Origin: Davidsoniella eucalypti
Taxonomy: Eukaryota; Ascomycota; Sordariomycetes; Microascales; Ceratocystidaceae
DNA length: 64,000 nucleotides
Assembly (NCBI GenBank): GCA_004009845.1
Contig: RMBW01000023.1
Coordinates: forward strand, 124,001-188,000
Direction: 5' to 3'
Positions 37,803 to 46,845 of the stretch are shown here, piece by piece (the stretch's first letter is position 1; every line of letters begins with the position of its first letter). The position numbers and the translations under genes are program-made. The notes under the pieces are model-generated. The model saw only the letters and a program-made list of their open reading frames with translations. It had not been told where the DNA came from and searched no databases.

Positions 37803-38558
37803 TTACTTTCTGCGGAAAGAGCAGCCCTCGGTTAATCTGGCCTTACCACCGGTAGGCTGGCAAAGGACGGTGGTGCATCCTTGGCAGATGACGACGGTCT
37901 GGGCGTGCGAGAAGACGGTGGTGATGGTGAAGCAGCCGGGGCACTTGACGTCCATGAAGAACGAGCGAGGGGCAGGCACAAGGGTCTGATATCGAAAATT
38001 TGTTAGAGACAAGAAAAAAAATGGTGGTTCGAGGTAAAGTGTGTTGCCTTCGGATGTAACATGTAAAATTTTAGGTTTATTACACCCTTAATAAATCATG
38101 ATACATTCGTTGGCAACTTGGGAGCAAATCTCACCTTGAGCTTGTGCTTCTTAGCCTCAGAGGCAGCCGAGGGGTTGAGGAGATCAACAGCGAGAACCTA
38201 GATAGTGGTGTTAGTACAGTCGTATAAGCAAAGAGTACGTATGACCCCTCATTCGACAGCATAACACCAGCGTCTGGCCCTCTCAATATCAATTATCGTA
38301 GTCCGTAAAATAGCATGGCGTCTGGAGTTTGCAGTTCCAACTGTAAATGTGTTGTGAATATGTGGTGTAGTTCGAAAGAATTTCAAGTTTTGTCGTCGAT
38401 TGTGAAGGCCAGTCCCAACGGTATATTTTAGTGGTATGACTTTGGTTTCGAGATCGGAGGACGTTTGGACATTGAAGAGTTGATAAGACGCTGGCCATGT
38501 TGTCGAAGATGGCAATACTGATTTGTTGATAACTTTGAAGCGGATATGGGCTTACCAT
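37803..38558 (-). CDS. rps27: 40S ribosomal protein S27 (eS27)
   Basis: eS27 is a zinc-binding protein of the cytosolic small ribosomal subunit. Three exons: 38558-38556 (the ATG codon alone), 38197-38135 and 37985-37803, giving the expected 82 residues. It reads M then VLAVDLLNPSAASEAKKHKL, followed by TLVPAPRSFFMDVKCPGCFT and the zinc ribbon C-x2-C-x14-C-x2-C (CPGC ... CQGC). It ends GCSFRRK. The first intron is long (358 bp) and starts directly after the ATG. Identity is essentially certain from near-invariant sequence. Confidence 0.96.
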
Positions 38559-39194
38559 CTTGTCTGTATTTTTGTCGAGCGGTTAACTGACGATTGAGAT
38601 GGAAAGGAAGAGGAGGTAATGCAGTCGTGAGACGTAGATAGACTTCTTTCGCAACACGTTCAAAATTGGAAGGGCACAAGGCGGTGGGCTGGCAGGATTG
38701 GTGGCTATCGTTGACGGGGCCCTCTACATAGAAACGCACGCGGATGGAACAAAAAATTATCTACTTGGTGGAGGGATAGGGCTAGTATCACGTGATGGCA
38801 AAAATTCACGTATTTTTGAGTTTCTTTTCTTGGAAAATTCCAAGCTAGTGGATAGGCCTAGTGGAGGGAAAGAGCCGAAGCGTACGCTGCGGGTATTCTG
38901 TGGTTAAACGCTCGTCAAGACACTCTTTCAACCGTCATATCGATGAATGTTTTGTCGAGTTGTAGAGTAACGTTAATATGGGGTAATATGTATGTCGCTA
39001 AGCTAAATGGCATGGAGGGGGGCATGTGAAAAGGAGAGCTAAACAAAGTAGGTCGAAGTTGGCTGACGAGACCAGGTTATATCTATCACTCGACCTTGTT
39101 AGTGTTTATATTGAAGTGTAACTTTGTTCATAATCATTTACATAGGGAAATTATTCGATACACCACCTTCACGCCGACACTATTACAAATAAGA
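38559..39194. other. Divergent promoter region of rps27 and the phosducin-like gene
   Basis: The two genes face away from each other across 636 bp. Apart from the CACGTG palindrome I see no defined element or gene. Confidence 0.55.
38787..38796. promoter_or_regulatory. Palindromic E-box ATCACGTGAT upstream of rps27
   Basis: A perfect 10-bp palindrome with core CACGTG lies about 230 bp upstream of the rps27 start and 400 bp upstream of the divergent phosducin-like gene. CACGTG is the site of Cbf1-type bHLH factors, which control ribosomal protein genes in Candida albicans. Function here is inferred. Confidence 0.35.
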
Positions 39195-40043
39195 ATGGCT
39201 GCACCAATGGATCAACGTATCGCCGTCCCGATTGACGATCCGGACGCCGATACCGAATGGTAGGCTGGACAAGCTATAACTTGTGTGATTGCTTCATATA
39301 CACCATAGTGTCTAATGTGTCAGTCAATTAGGAACGACATTCTGAGACAGCACAAAATCATCCCTGAGAAGCCCCCTAGTCCTACGCCCATGATCGAAGA
39401 AGCTCTACTTGAAGCCCGAACTCTCGCACACGAAAACCGCCTTGAAGGCAAAGACCTGGACGAACTTGACGAACTCGAGGAGGAGGAAGACGATGAGTTC
39501 ATCGAAATCTACAAGGCGAAGCGCATGGCAGAGATTGCTTCTTTACAAAAGAAATCTGCCCACGGCAATGTATATCCGATTTCGAAACCAGATTACTCCC
39601 GAGAAGTAACGGAAGCATCCGAAAAGGGTCCTGTCTATGTTAATCTCACATCATCCCTAGGCTCAAATGTCGAGTCAAAAATCTTGGGTGAGCTCTGGCG
39701 ACAGGCAGCATCTGAGTATGCCGACATCAAGTTTTGCGAGATGCAAGCAAACAAAGCAATCGAAAATTACCCTGAAATCAACTGCCCGACTATCTTGGTG
39801 TATAGCAAGGGAGACATCGTCAAGCAAGTGGTGACACTGGCGACTGTTGGCGGGCGTCGCGTGAACATGATGTTCATCGACAATCTCCTCGTTGAGACTG
39901 GTGCAATTCCGGATACCGACATGCGTGTCATCAAGCGTAGAAGAGATGCTGAAGATGCCGAGGAGGAGAAGTTCTTCAACAAGGGAATCAAGTCCTCAAA
40001 TATAAGAGGCGGAGACAGCGATAGCGACGATGATTGGGACTAG
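39195..40043 (+). CDS. Phosducin-like protein (PLP2 type)
   Basis: PLP2-type proteins act with the CCT chaperonin in folding actin, tubulin and other clients. Exons are 39195-39259 and 39332-40043 (258 residues); the splice forms DTEWNDILRQHKIIPEKPPSP, a hallmark of the family. Next comes an acidic helical stretch (DELDELEEEEDDEFIEIYKAKRM, about residues 68-90). The thioredoxin-fold domain follows (YPISKPDYSREVTEASEKGPVYVNLTS, FCEMQANKAIENYPEINCPTILVYSKGDIV). It lacks a CxxC redox pair, as phosducins do. It ends in an acidic tail (GGDSDSDDDWD), also seen in yeast Plp2. Confidence 0.9.
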
Positions 40044-40406
40044 AAGGTCATAATTAGAATCAAGTTGCTGGCCAACTAGAATACGCATAGCATATAGTTA
40101 TATTTTACTATTTATATAATACATCATATAGACCAATACTTCGTGGCCCCGCCAGATAACAAGTAAAAGCTATAAAAATGACTATGCTGGTGAATGGAGC
40201 TCAACGGCAATAGAAATGCCCCGAGGACCGAGGAAAAAAAAATACAAGATATCACAATGAAAGAAATGCAAGCACGATAATGAATGCTAATGAACCTCAA
40301 CAACCCCAGCTCCGAACCAATGCAAATAGACACAAATTAGAAATCGTGAATAAGCAAACATAGTAAGCGCATATGTTTTGCTAATATTTTAGATAGATAC
40401 AACCTT
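40044..40406. other. Convergent 3' intergenic region
   Basis: AT-rich spacer between convergent genes; no gene seen. Confidence 0.55.
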
Positions 40407-42063
40407 TTACTTTCGTAGAGCGTCCAAAGACGTGCCAAATGAAATTTGTCGAGGCCTGCAATTCCAAGTACAGCCTTCAGCTAAGAAGGGAATGGCAATA
40501 CTACCGTTTCCGTTCGTAGTGACGAGAGGCTTTCTCCCTTCGCCCTGCAGAGACTCGGGCACACCGTCAGCGACAGCCCACCACTCCAGCCACTGTACAG
40601 CAGGCATGACGAAGCGCTTCTTGCAGCACGAGCAGTTACTGCCGCGCTGATCGTGAGACTTTTGCGTTTTCTCGAGCAGGCGGCGAATGTGCAGAAACTC
40701 GTCGCCCTCGATAAACTTTGGCATCTCACGGAGATGCGAGCTGTTGTAACACTGACGGAGAACCAGTTCGATCAAACTGGGGACGTTTTCGCTCGGAGAA
40801 AAGCAATATTCGGAATCAGCATCTAGTTCTTCGCCGCCCGAAGGGATGGACGAAGGGCCGGCGAGTAGTGGGAGGTGAATCTTTGAGCAAACCCGACCTG
40901 ATGCCGTCAGATACTGAGCTGCTGAACGGGCCAGATATAAGGCAGTCTTGCTGCTGCTGCATGCGGACATGGAGTCGTCCAAGTTGAGAGCATTTAGCGA
41001 GGGAGCAGAGTCGGGCTGAACAAAGGGATTAGGATGAACCAAAAGATTCTTGAGCTTAGAGTTGTTTCCGAGCAGATTGAGCAGAGACTTGGGCAGATAG
41101 CGTAGCTTGTTGAGGGCCACATTGAGAGTTTCGAGGTTTTTGAGCTTATCGAGACAGGCGGGGAGTTCGGTCAGTTTGTTACCGCGCAAACTGAGATATG
41201 TAAGATTGTCGATATCGAGAACGGCTCCGGGAAGACTGTGAAGGCGGTTGTTGGATAGAACGAGCTTGATTTCCGGATCTTTGGGCTCGAAGGGCGCACC
41301 ATCAACGACGGTGGGAATGCAGGCGAAAGTAGTGATGGGGACGAGCGAATCGTCATCGATGGTTTCTAGATTGTACCCACTGCATGACGGTGAGACAAAG
41401 GAATGCGTGGTTAGGCGTGGTTCGTGCGGCACAAATATTAGCTGCAGAGCTGCAGGGCAGCGGACAAGGATTGGAAGTGGATGGAAACAGAAACAAGGCC
41501 TAGACTTACGATAGGTCAATCGACTCCTTGCCCTCCTCTACGCAGGTCTCGATAATGCGACGGGCAGCCTGTTCGGCCATGGAAACACAGCGACTAGTAC
41601 CGAGGGTCAGCCGACGCGATCTCGGCAGCATCGGAGGCGGCGGCATCGACAGCGAATCCTCGTCTGTCGACAATCCACCATCGCTAGCCAGGAATATGCC
41701 GCTATCGACATCGCGCTGGAAGATGCGGCGCGCAACCGGACGGCGCGAAGATGCAGGAGTCACGGGGCCATCGTCGCCGAAGATCGAGTCGGATGACGAT
41801 ATGGTCGCGGCGGCATTATGCTCGTACCAGGATCCGATAAGGCGCCTTTTGCGTCGCTCGCTTGACGGCGCGTAGCTTTCGAGAGATGGATCGTCGTCGC
41901 TGGAGAAGATGGCGGGGTCGCTGGACGTGGTGATGTTGAGGGGATGGCATTCTTCGCGCTGCAGAGCACGTTTCCGCGGATTGCAGATGGGAGTACGGGT
42001 GACGGGACTGCTGCTGTATATGGCCGGGAGAGGCGGTAGAGTTGGTTCCGATTCGCTCGCCAT
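40407..42063 (-). CDS. Leucine-rich repeat protein of unknown function
   Basis: Exons are 42063-41510 and 41379-40407 (508 residues); the 130-bp intron ends at a GCAG acceptor and splicing gives SIDLSGYNLETIDDD. Residues 1 to about 170 are Ser/Pro-rich and disordered. About 185-300 hold at least three LRRs of the xxLxxLxLxxNxLxxLP type (IKLVLSNNRLHSLP, LTYLSLRGNKLTELP, LETLNVALNKLRYLP). The C-terminal region has HLREMPKFIEGDEFLHIRRLLEK and a cysteine cluster, CSCCKKRFVMPAVQWLEWW, possibly metal-binding. I recall similar uncharacterised mould proteins but no assigned function; a protein-interaction role is the only safe inference. Confidence 0.75.
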
Positions 42064-43238
42064 GGCGATTATGACGATGGCGATGGCGATGTCAAGATAA
42101 GATTGCGCGTTTTGACTGCTGCTTATCCGGATGTTGGTTATATATATAGGCGTATCAATGGCGGAATGGTAATTAATTTAAATACAGAATCAAGTTCAGT
42201 CACCGGAATCGAAGCAATTCCGCAAATGGTTAATGTTGAGGATGCAAACGACCAAAGGCATAAAAAGTACGGAAAGATTAGAAAAGACAGCGAGAATAGT
42301 TTCTCAAACACTTGGACTTCAGCAAATGATACAACTTTGCGCAATGGCTTTTTTTCCTGTTCTTTTTAGATCACCGAGACGCGTTTTGTCAAGGATTGCC
42401 GATGTTAATACGGTAAAAAAACAATACTACTGATAATTAACTAGTTAGTTAGTCAGTTGAAAAAAAAGAAAGGCTATTTCCAAAAAATAAAACCGTTTAC
42501 AGATGTATTTCAGTATGTCTAAACTAGGGCCTTGATTACCTTTTCTTCCAGGGTTTTCTTCAACCACGATTTTGACAGGCTCGCAGAGATGATCTGATAA
42601 GATACTGATTGAATTGTGCATACATACAGATATGTATACAAAACCCACCTGACTACTACAATCCAGCTGGGGCAAAACTACTACTGAAGTCTACCCTATG
42701 CTTATGGTAGTGTGTCTGAGGGTTTGGTCAGCCTCTCCACGAAGTTCTGCAGAAGGTAGATGCCAGGTACTAAGAGGGTTTATAGTACAAGGGGCTACAA
42801 AATGCTCGGAGGTTTTGAGACAGGTAGGTGGGTTTTCCCGGAAAGGAATAGAAGTTGAAATGCGCAGGAATAGCATATAACGAAACCATAGCAAATGTTC
42901 TATATCTCAGCACCTTACATTGTATACTAGTATTAGTTCAGAGCTGTGTATCTTAGGATACCGAGGTGTTACATAGCTATCAAGAGCTCTATTTCCACCT
43001 TAATAAAAATGAATTAAAAAAAAAAACTACATGTAACTACTAATTTCATTACTTTACATGATTGAACAAATTAGATTGGAATCCCACTTTACAAACATTA
43101 AGTGTACTGCATATAGTCGACATAATACATTTCTTTCGTCCTAAATTGTCTCCACAGATGATTATATTCTTAATTGTGATTGTATACCGCAGTGCAGGTA
43201 TTGCCACCGTGTGTGGGACTGTGGTCACGTGACCACAT
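42064..43238. other. AT-rich intergenic region left of the retroelement cluster
   Basis: The part near 42064 is the LRR gene promoter side. No gene is seen. A possible A-tailed insertion lies at about 42936-43026 and is listed separately. Confidence 0.55.
42936..43026 (+). repeat. Possible diverged A-tailed retroposon
   Basis: The sequence ends AAATGAATT followed by A11 at 43016-43026, the same 3' end as the two tiny retroposons at 48.7-49.1 kb. It also shares AGCTCTAT at nearly the same distance from the tail. Flanks TACATTGTATACTAGTATT (from about 42917) and TACATGTAACTACTAATT (after the tail) resemble a degraded target duplication. Weak evidence. Confidence 0.25.
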
Positions 43239-43298
43239 ACGGGCGGGGCTTACCAGCAGAATCATTTAACGGTGCGCAGGCACCGTTACCCTTATTAG

Positions 43299-43384
43299 AT
43301 CATCATCATCATCAATCAATCAACACGTTAAGAATCAGCATATGCTATTAGTAACTTATGTGATCACCCTTGTGTATACCCACA
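43299..43384 (+). repeat. Truncated LTR (3' end)
   Basis: This stretch matches 46651-46732 closely (shared CAATCAATCAACACGTTAAG, TATTAGTAACTT, GTGTATACCCACA). It ends in CA like the full LTR. The upstream TATA-containing half is missing. A TGG-initial sequence (TGGTTGACTC) begins 8 nt after the LTR end and could be a primer-binding site. Confidence 0.7.
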
Positions 43385-43817
43385 CTGATCAGTGGTTGAC
43401 TCACACGAGTTAACCACAGAACAGCAAGGTCAATTACAAGAAAACCTCCCTTACTATATTAACGACCAGACTCTGAAAAAAGAGGTTGGAAGTGACGATA
43501 TCCAAGGATTTTGGACCCATAAGGTAGAGAGCCCCAGAATTTGCGTCCATCACGCACCCCCATTCTCAACCCACGTTTTTTTCTAAATTCTAAGCCCACG
43601 CAATTTTTTTTACCACCTGAAAAGCTGGCGCGAAACTACCCCGCAGTAAGCAGGACCATCTGCTCCTCCACAGACCACAAGAAAAACACGGTCCAGTACA
43701 AGAAACGCGGAGAAAACAGCGGCAGCCCCCGACGCACTCACAACGGTCAACGAAGATGACGACGACAGCGACATCTACGAGTCGCCCCGCAATATCGGAA
43801 CTAGACCGTCACCAATG

Positions 43818-43984
43818 TGACGATCTACGACGAGAACGAGGCTTGCGTAAGTAGAAGTATAAAGGTATATTTGGAAGTTGAAGAAGATAGAGAGGGAAGG
43901 AAAGAACTAGACAAGAATAAGGAGGGAAACGGCCTCCTTATATAAACAAAGGTAACGGCTGTGGTAGATCCATTGCCTCCAACA
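43818..43984 (-). repeat. Inverted LTR fragment
   Basis: Read on the minus strand this begins TGTTGG and follows the right-hand LTR through the TATATAAGGAGGCCGTTTCC box, TTATTCTTGTCTAGTTCTTT and GCAAGCCTCGTTCTCG. It stops at GTAGATCGTCA, before the U5-like end. It is thus the 5' two-thirds of the LTR in opposite orientation, with a small indel and scattered mismatches. Confidence 0.7.
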
Positions 43985-44018
43985 AGACGAGACGGGGGAA
44001 TGGACCAATGAGGCGGAA

Positions 44019-44876
44019 ATGGAGCGGCAAATTATCATAACAAGCCGAACACCGACACAGAGGATAGAACCAGAGGCACCTGTCCCGCGACCGACCAGCC
44101 GCCACAGCCGCACCGGGTTTCAGTCAATGAGCCCACCGTTGGAGCCGGCACGAGGGCATAAGACAACCCCAGCGCCAACGCCCGCACCCACCACGACCGA
44201 AATCCCAACTGGTCCAATTACGAACATGATGAAGATTTACAACGACAAAATGCGTTATGGTGGAGAAATGTACGACGTGTTTGACACGAAATTGAATATT
44301 TTCCGCGACGTATGTGCGAAGGTTGGACTGTTCATGGACCAATACCACCATGGGGTCTCTATCATGCTGAAAGGGCGAGCTATCGAATACTACTACCAGG
44401 ACATCGCAGGCAAGCGCCTCGATTTCAACACCATGGTTACGATGATCAAAGGTCACTTCGAAACCGACGAAACCTGCCAGTATTATCTGTCGGAATGGCG
44501 GGAGACGACATACAACCGTACGGTATCCGAGAACCCCACCTCCAGCCGCACAGAATGTCTACAGAAACTATTCGATAAACTGAAGAATATTCAGAAGGCA
44601 TTAGGTACGGAGTATCAGACGGATACTGCCATACGGAACCAAGTGTTGGCAGCATGCCGGGGCGTACCGGAATGCAACCTGGCCCTGTATCAACCAGGCG
44701 CCACGTACGCAGTTGAGATCGGCTATCGGAACCGTGAGCCGAGCAGGAGGCCAACAATTTACAACCCGGGGACAGCACCAGGCGAACATACAACAACGCC
44801 TACTCCCTCCTACGGATCCCGAGAACCTTTGCGTCGATCGGAAATACGGATAACGAGATGGACGACGGGGGAATAG
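44019..44876 (+). pseudogene. Truncated retrotransposon gag
   Basis: The 285-codon frame is a fungal LTR-element Gag. It has a Pro/Thr-rich N-terminus, then a capsid-like core (KLNIFRDVCAKVGLFMDQYH, AIEYYYQDIAGKRLDF, IKGHFETDETCQYYLSEWRE). The usual C-terminal CCHC zinc knuckle and the following pol frame are absent. The frame ends where LINE-like sequence begins (about 44890). The protein could still be translated but would lack nucleic-acid binding. Confidence 0.7.
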
Positions 44877-46470
44877 ACACAGGGATGAATACGGGCGGCG
44901 TTTACCAGCAGAATCATGTATTCAGACAACGCAGCAATTTTCTTTCCACGATTTTAATGGAAACATTCGGATCAAACACCATAAACAACTCTTTCCCACT
45001 CAAGCTTCCAATGGAAGGAAAGGCGCCAGAGGCCCCTTCCCTCCCAGCGCGAGTCGTAGATGCCCTCGATCAGCTTCGACGCGATCGGGAGGAAGACGCG
45101 ACGACCGCCGCAAAGGTCTACGCGCTCGTCAGACCTCTCCTCGCCGCAATGCGCGAGAATGTCCGTGAAGGACACCTTTCCACTCTGGACTCCTTCGTCC
45201 AAAACATTGCCCTTGGGACCCCCGGGTCGCAGGGCAACAAGCCAAAGCGAGCAGCCCAGCCTGCTCCGGCCCTCCCGGCCAAACCGAACATCGAGGCAAG
45301 CCCTCCGGTCTCCCAACCCCCCTCCGCTGACCCCAAGATCAGCTACCACCCTACCACCCCCAAGAGCGGTCCCAAGACCGACCTCAGGAGCAGCCCCAAG
45401 GCTGATCCCAAGAACGGCCCCAAGGCCACCCACCCCCTCCCAGCTAAGCTGGAAAAACCCCCTCGCTTCGCCTTCCGGATGAAGGCAGACCACCATCTGA
45501 GGGACTCTGACCGCGTCATGATGGCCCAGGCCATCAATGACGCCTTCACTGGTCTCAAGGACTGCGTTGCGTCAGCACACTTTGCAAACCACGGCTTTAC
45601 AGTGGTGGCTAAGTCGGTCGAGGCAGGTGAGCGCCTCCGGACCCACAAGGGCCTTCTGGAGAAGAAGTTCCAAGTCTCCTTCCAGGAGATTACCGACCGC
45701 ATCGAATACCGAGTGGTACACATCGCTGAGAAGTGATGTGATGCTTACACGGGCATAGGAGGCCCCGCCACCCTCGAATTGGCGGCTAAAATTGCCAAAG
45801 CGCACACCGGAGTGGCGCCGGTTGAGGTCCGCTGGACCAAAAACAATAACAAGAACCTGGGCCTGCAAATGACCTTCTTCTTCCCTAAAGAAGTAAACAG
45901 GTTCCAGATTGGCCAGAGTTCGTTCTCGAGACGGATTCACCCGCAGCCAATCATCCAGCAGTGTGGAAGATGCTGGGGCTTTCACAGGTCCCAGTTCTGC
46001 CACAAGGCTAAACGGTGTGTCAAGTGCCGGCCCATACTCGCCAGTGAGGCCGAAGTATGGGACTTCTTGATAAATGTCAAGTCGACATCCCCTGGACATG
46101 ACCAATTGACTGCGTCTGTTCTCAAGCATGTGTGGAACGTGCCCACGTGGAGGACATGGCTAGGTAAACTCACAAACTCACGTCTGGCCCTCGGCCACCA
46201 CCCAGAAACCTTTCGAAAAGCGGAAGTCATAGTCATCCAGAAGCCCCAAGGTAAGAACCCCCTGACATAGAAATTGATGGGGTTGCACACACTGCTAACA
46301 AGTCCACAAGCCCTATAAGAACAACTTGACCAACCCCTCGAATTGGAGACCTATTTCCCTCCTACCCACTATCGGCAAAGGGGTGGAAAGACTGGTCGCT
46401 AGACGACTCGCCTTCTGGGCCATTAAGGCTAAGGTCACTGCTCCCGAACACTTTGGGCGAGCTGCCACCT
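44858..46470 (+). pseudogene. Deleted Tad-type LINE (ORF1 joined to reverse transcriptase start)
   Basis: A frame from 44858 to a TGA at about 45736 shows a LINE ORF1-like pattern: helical ALDQLRRDREEDATTAAKVY, a Pro/Lys-rich spacer and FTVVAKSVEAGERLRTHKG. It resumes in another frame (45779-46270) with VAPVEVRWTKNNNKNLG. A CCHC knuckle follows (CGRCWGFHRSQFCHKAKRCVKC region, about 45961-46030). The next codons are already from the reverse transcriptase N-terminus (SEAEVWDFLINVKSTSPGHDQL, FRKAEVIVIQKPQGK), and RPISLLPTIGKGVERLVARRLAFW lies in a third frame to about 46430. The endonuclease domain and the catalytic palm are deleted. Inactive. Confidence 0.7.
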
Positions 46471-46492
46471 GAAAGGATCTAGGACCCAATCT

Positions 46493-46732
46493 TGTTGGCT
46501 GTGGTATCTACCACAGCCGTTACCTTTGTCTATATAAGGAGGCCGTTTCCCCTCCTTATTCTTGTCTAGTTCTTTTCTTCCCTCTCTATCTTCTTTGACT
46601 TCTTTCAATACATTACTACTTCTACTTCCGCAAGCCTCGTTCTCGTTGTAGATCGTCATCATCAATCAATCAACACGTTAAGAATCAGTATATACTATTA
46701 GTAACTTGGGTGATCACCCGTGTATACCCACA
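46493..46732 (+). repeat. Full-length LTR, 240 bp
   Basis: The LTR begins TGTTGG and ends CCCACA (TG...CA). It contains a perfect hairpin near its start (GGCTGTGGTA / TACCACAGCC, 46497-46518) and a TATA box (CTATATAAGG at about 46530). A pyrimidine-rich tract follows, suited to a transcription start. No 5-bp duplication matching the sequence left of the truncated LTR was found, in line with rearrangement. Confidence 0.72.
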
Positions 46733-46845
46733 GTAATGACTGTCGTCATGCATACAAGCTAGAAAACATGTTTCACATAAGTAGTAGAAAAAAAAAAATA
46801 AATAAAAATTTTAAAACATAAGAAATAATAGATATAAAAAGCTGG

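Larger units (their letters stand above)
43239..46732 (+). mobile_element. Composite retroelement remnant: LTR element with gag, fused to a deleted Tad-type LINE
   Basis: The left side carries the 3' end of an LTR (43299-43384) and the right side a full LTR (46493-46732) in the same orientation. Inside are an inverted LTR fragment (43818-43984), a truncated gag frame (44019-44876) and then LINE ORF1/RT pieces (44858 to about 46470). No intact polymerase, protease, integrase or endonuclease frame exists, so the cluster cannot move by itself. It sits between the LRR gene and the EST1-domain gene, ending 114 bp past the latter's stop codon. GC content of the coding pieces is near that of genes, so there is no sign of heavy RIP mutation. 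Confidence 0.75.

Noticed and set aside
45118..45723. Minus-strand frames of 72-174 codons inside the LINE region
   Set aside because: Antisense shadows of the Pro/Lys-rich ORF1 coding sequence.
43239..46732. RIP-mutated retroelement
   Set aside because: Coding pieces keep near-genic GC and many CpA-containing codons, without the expected AT enrichment.
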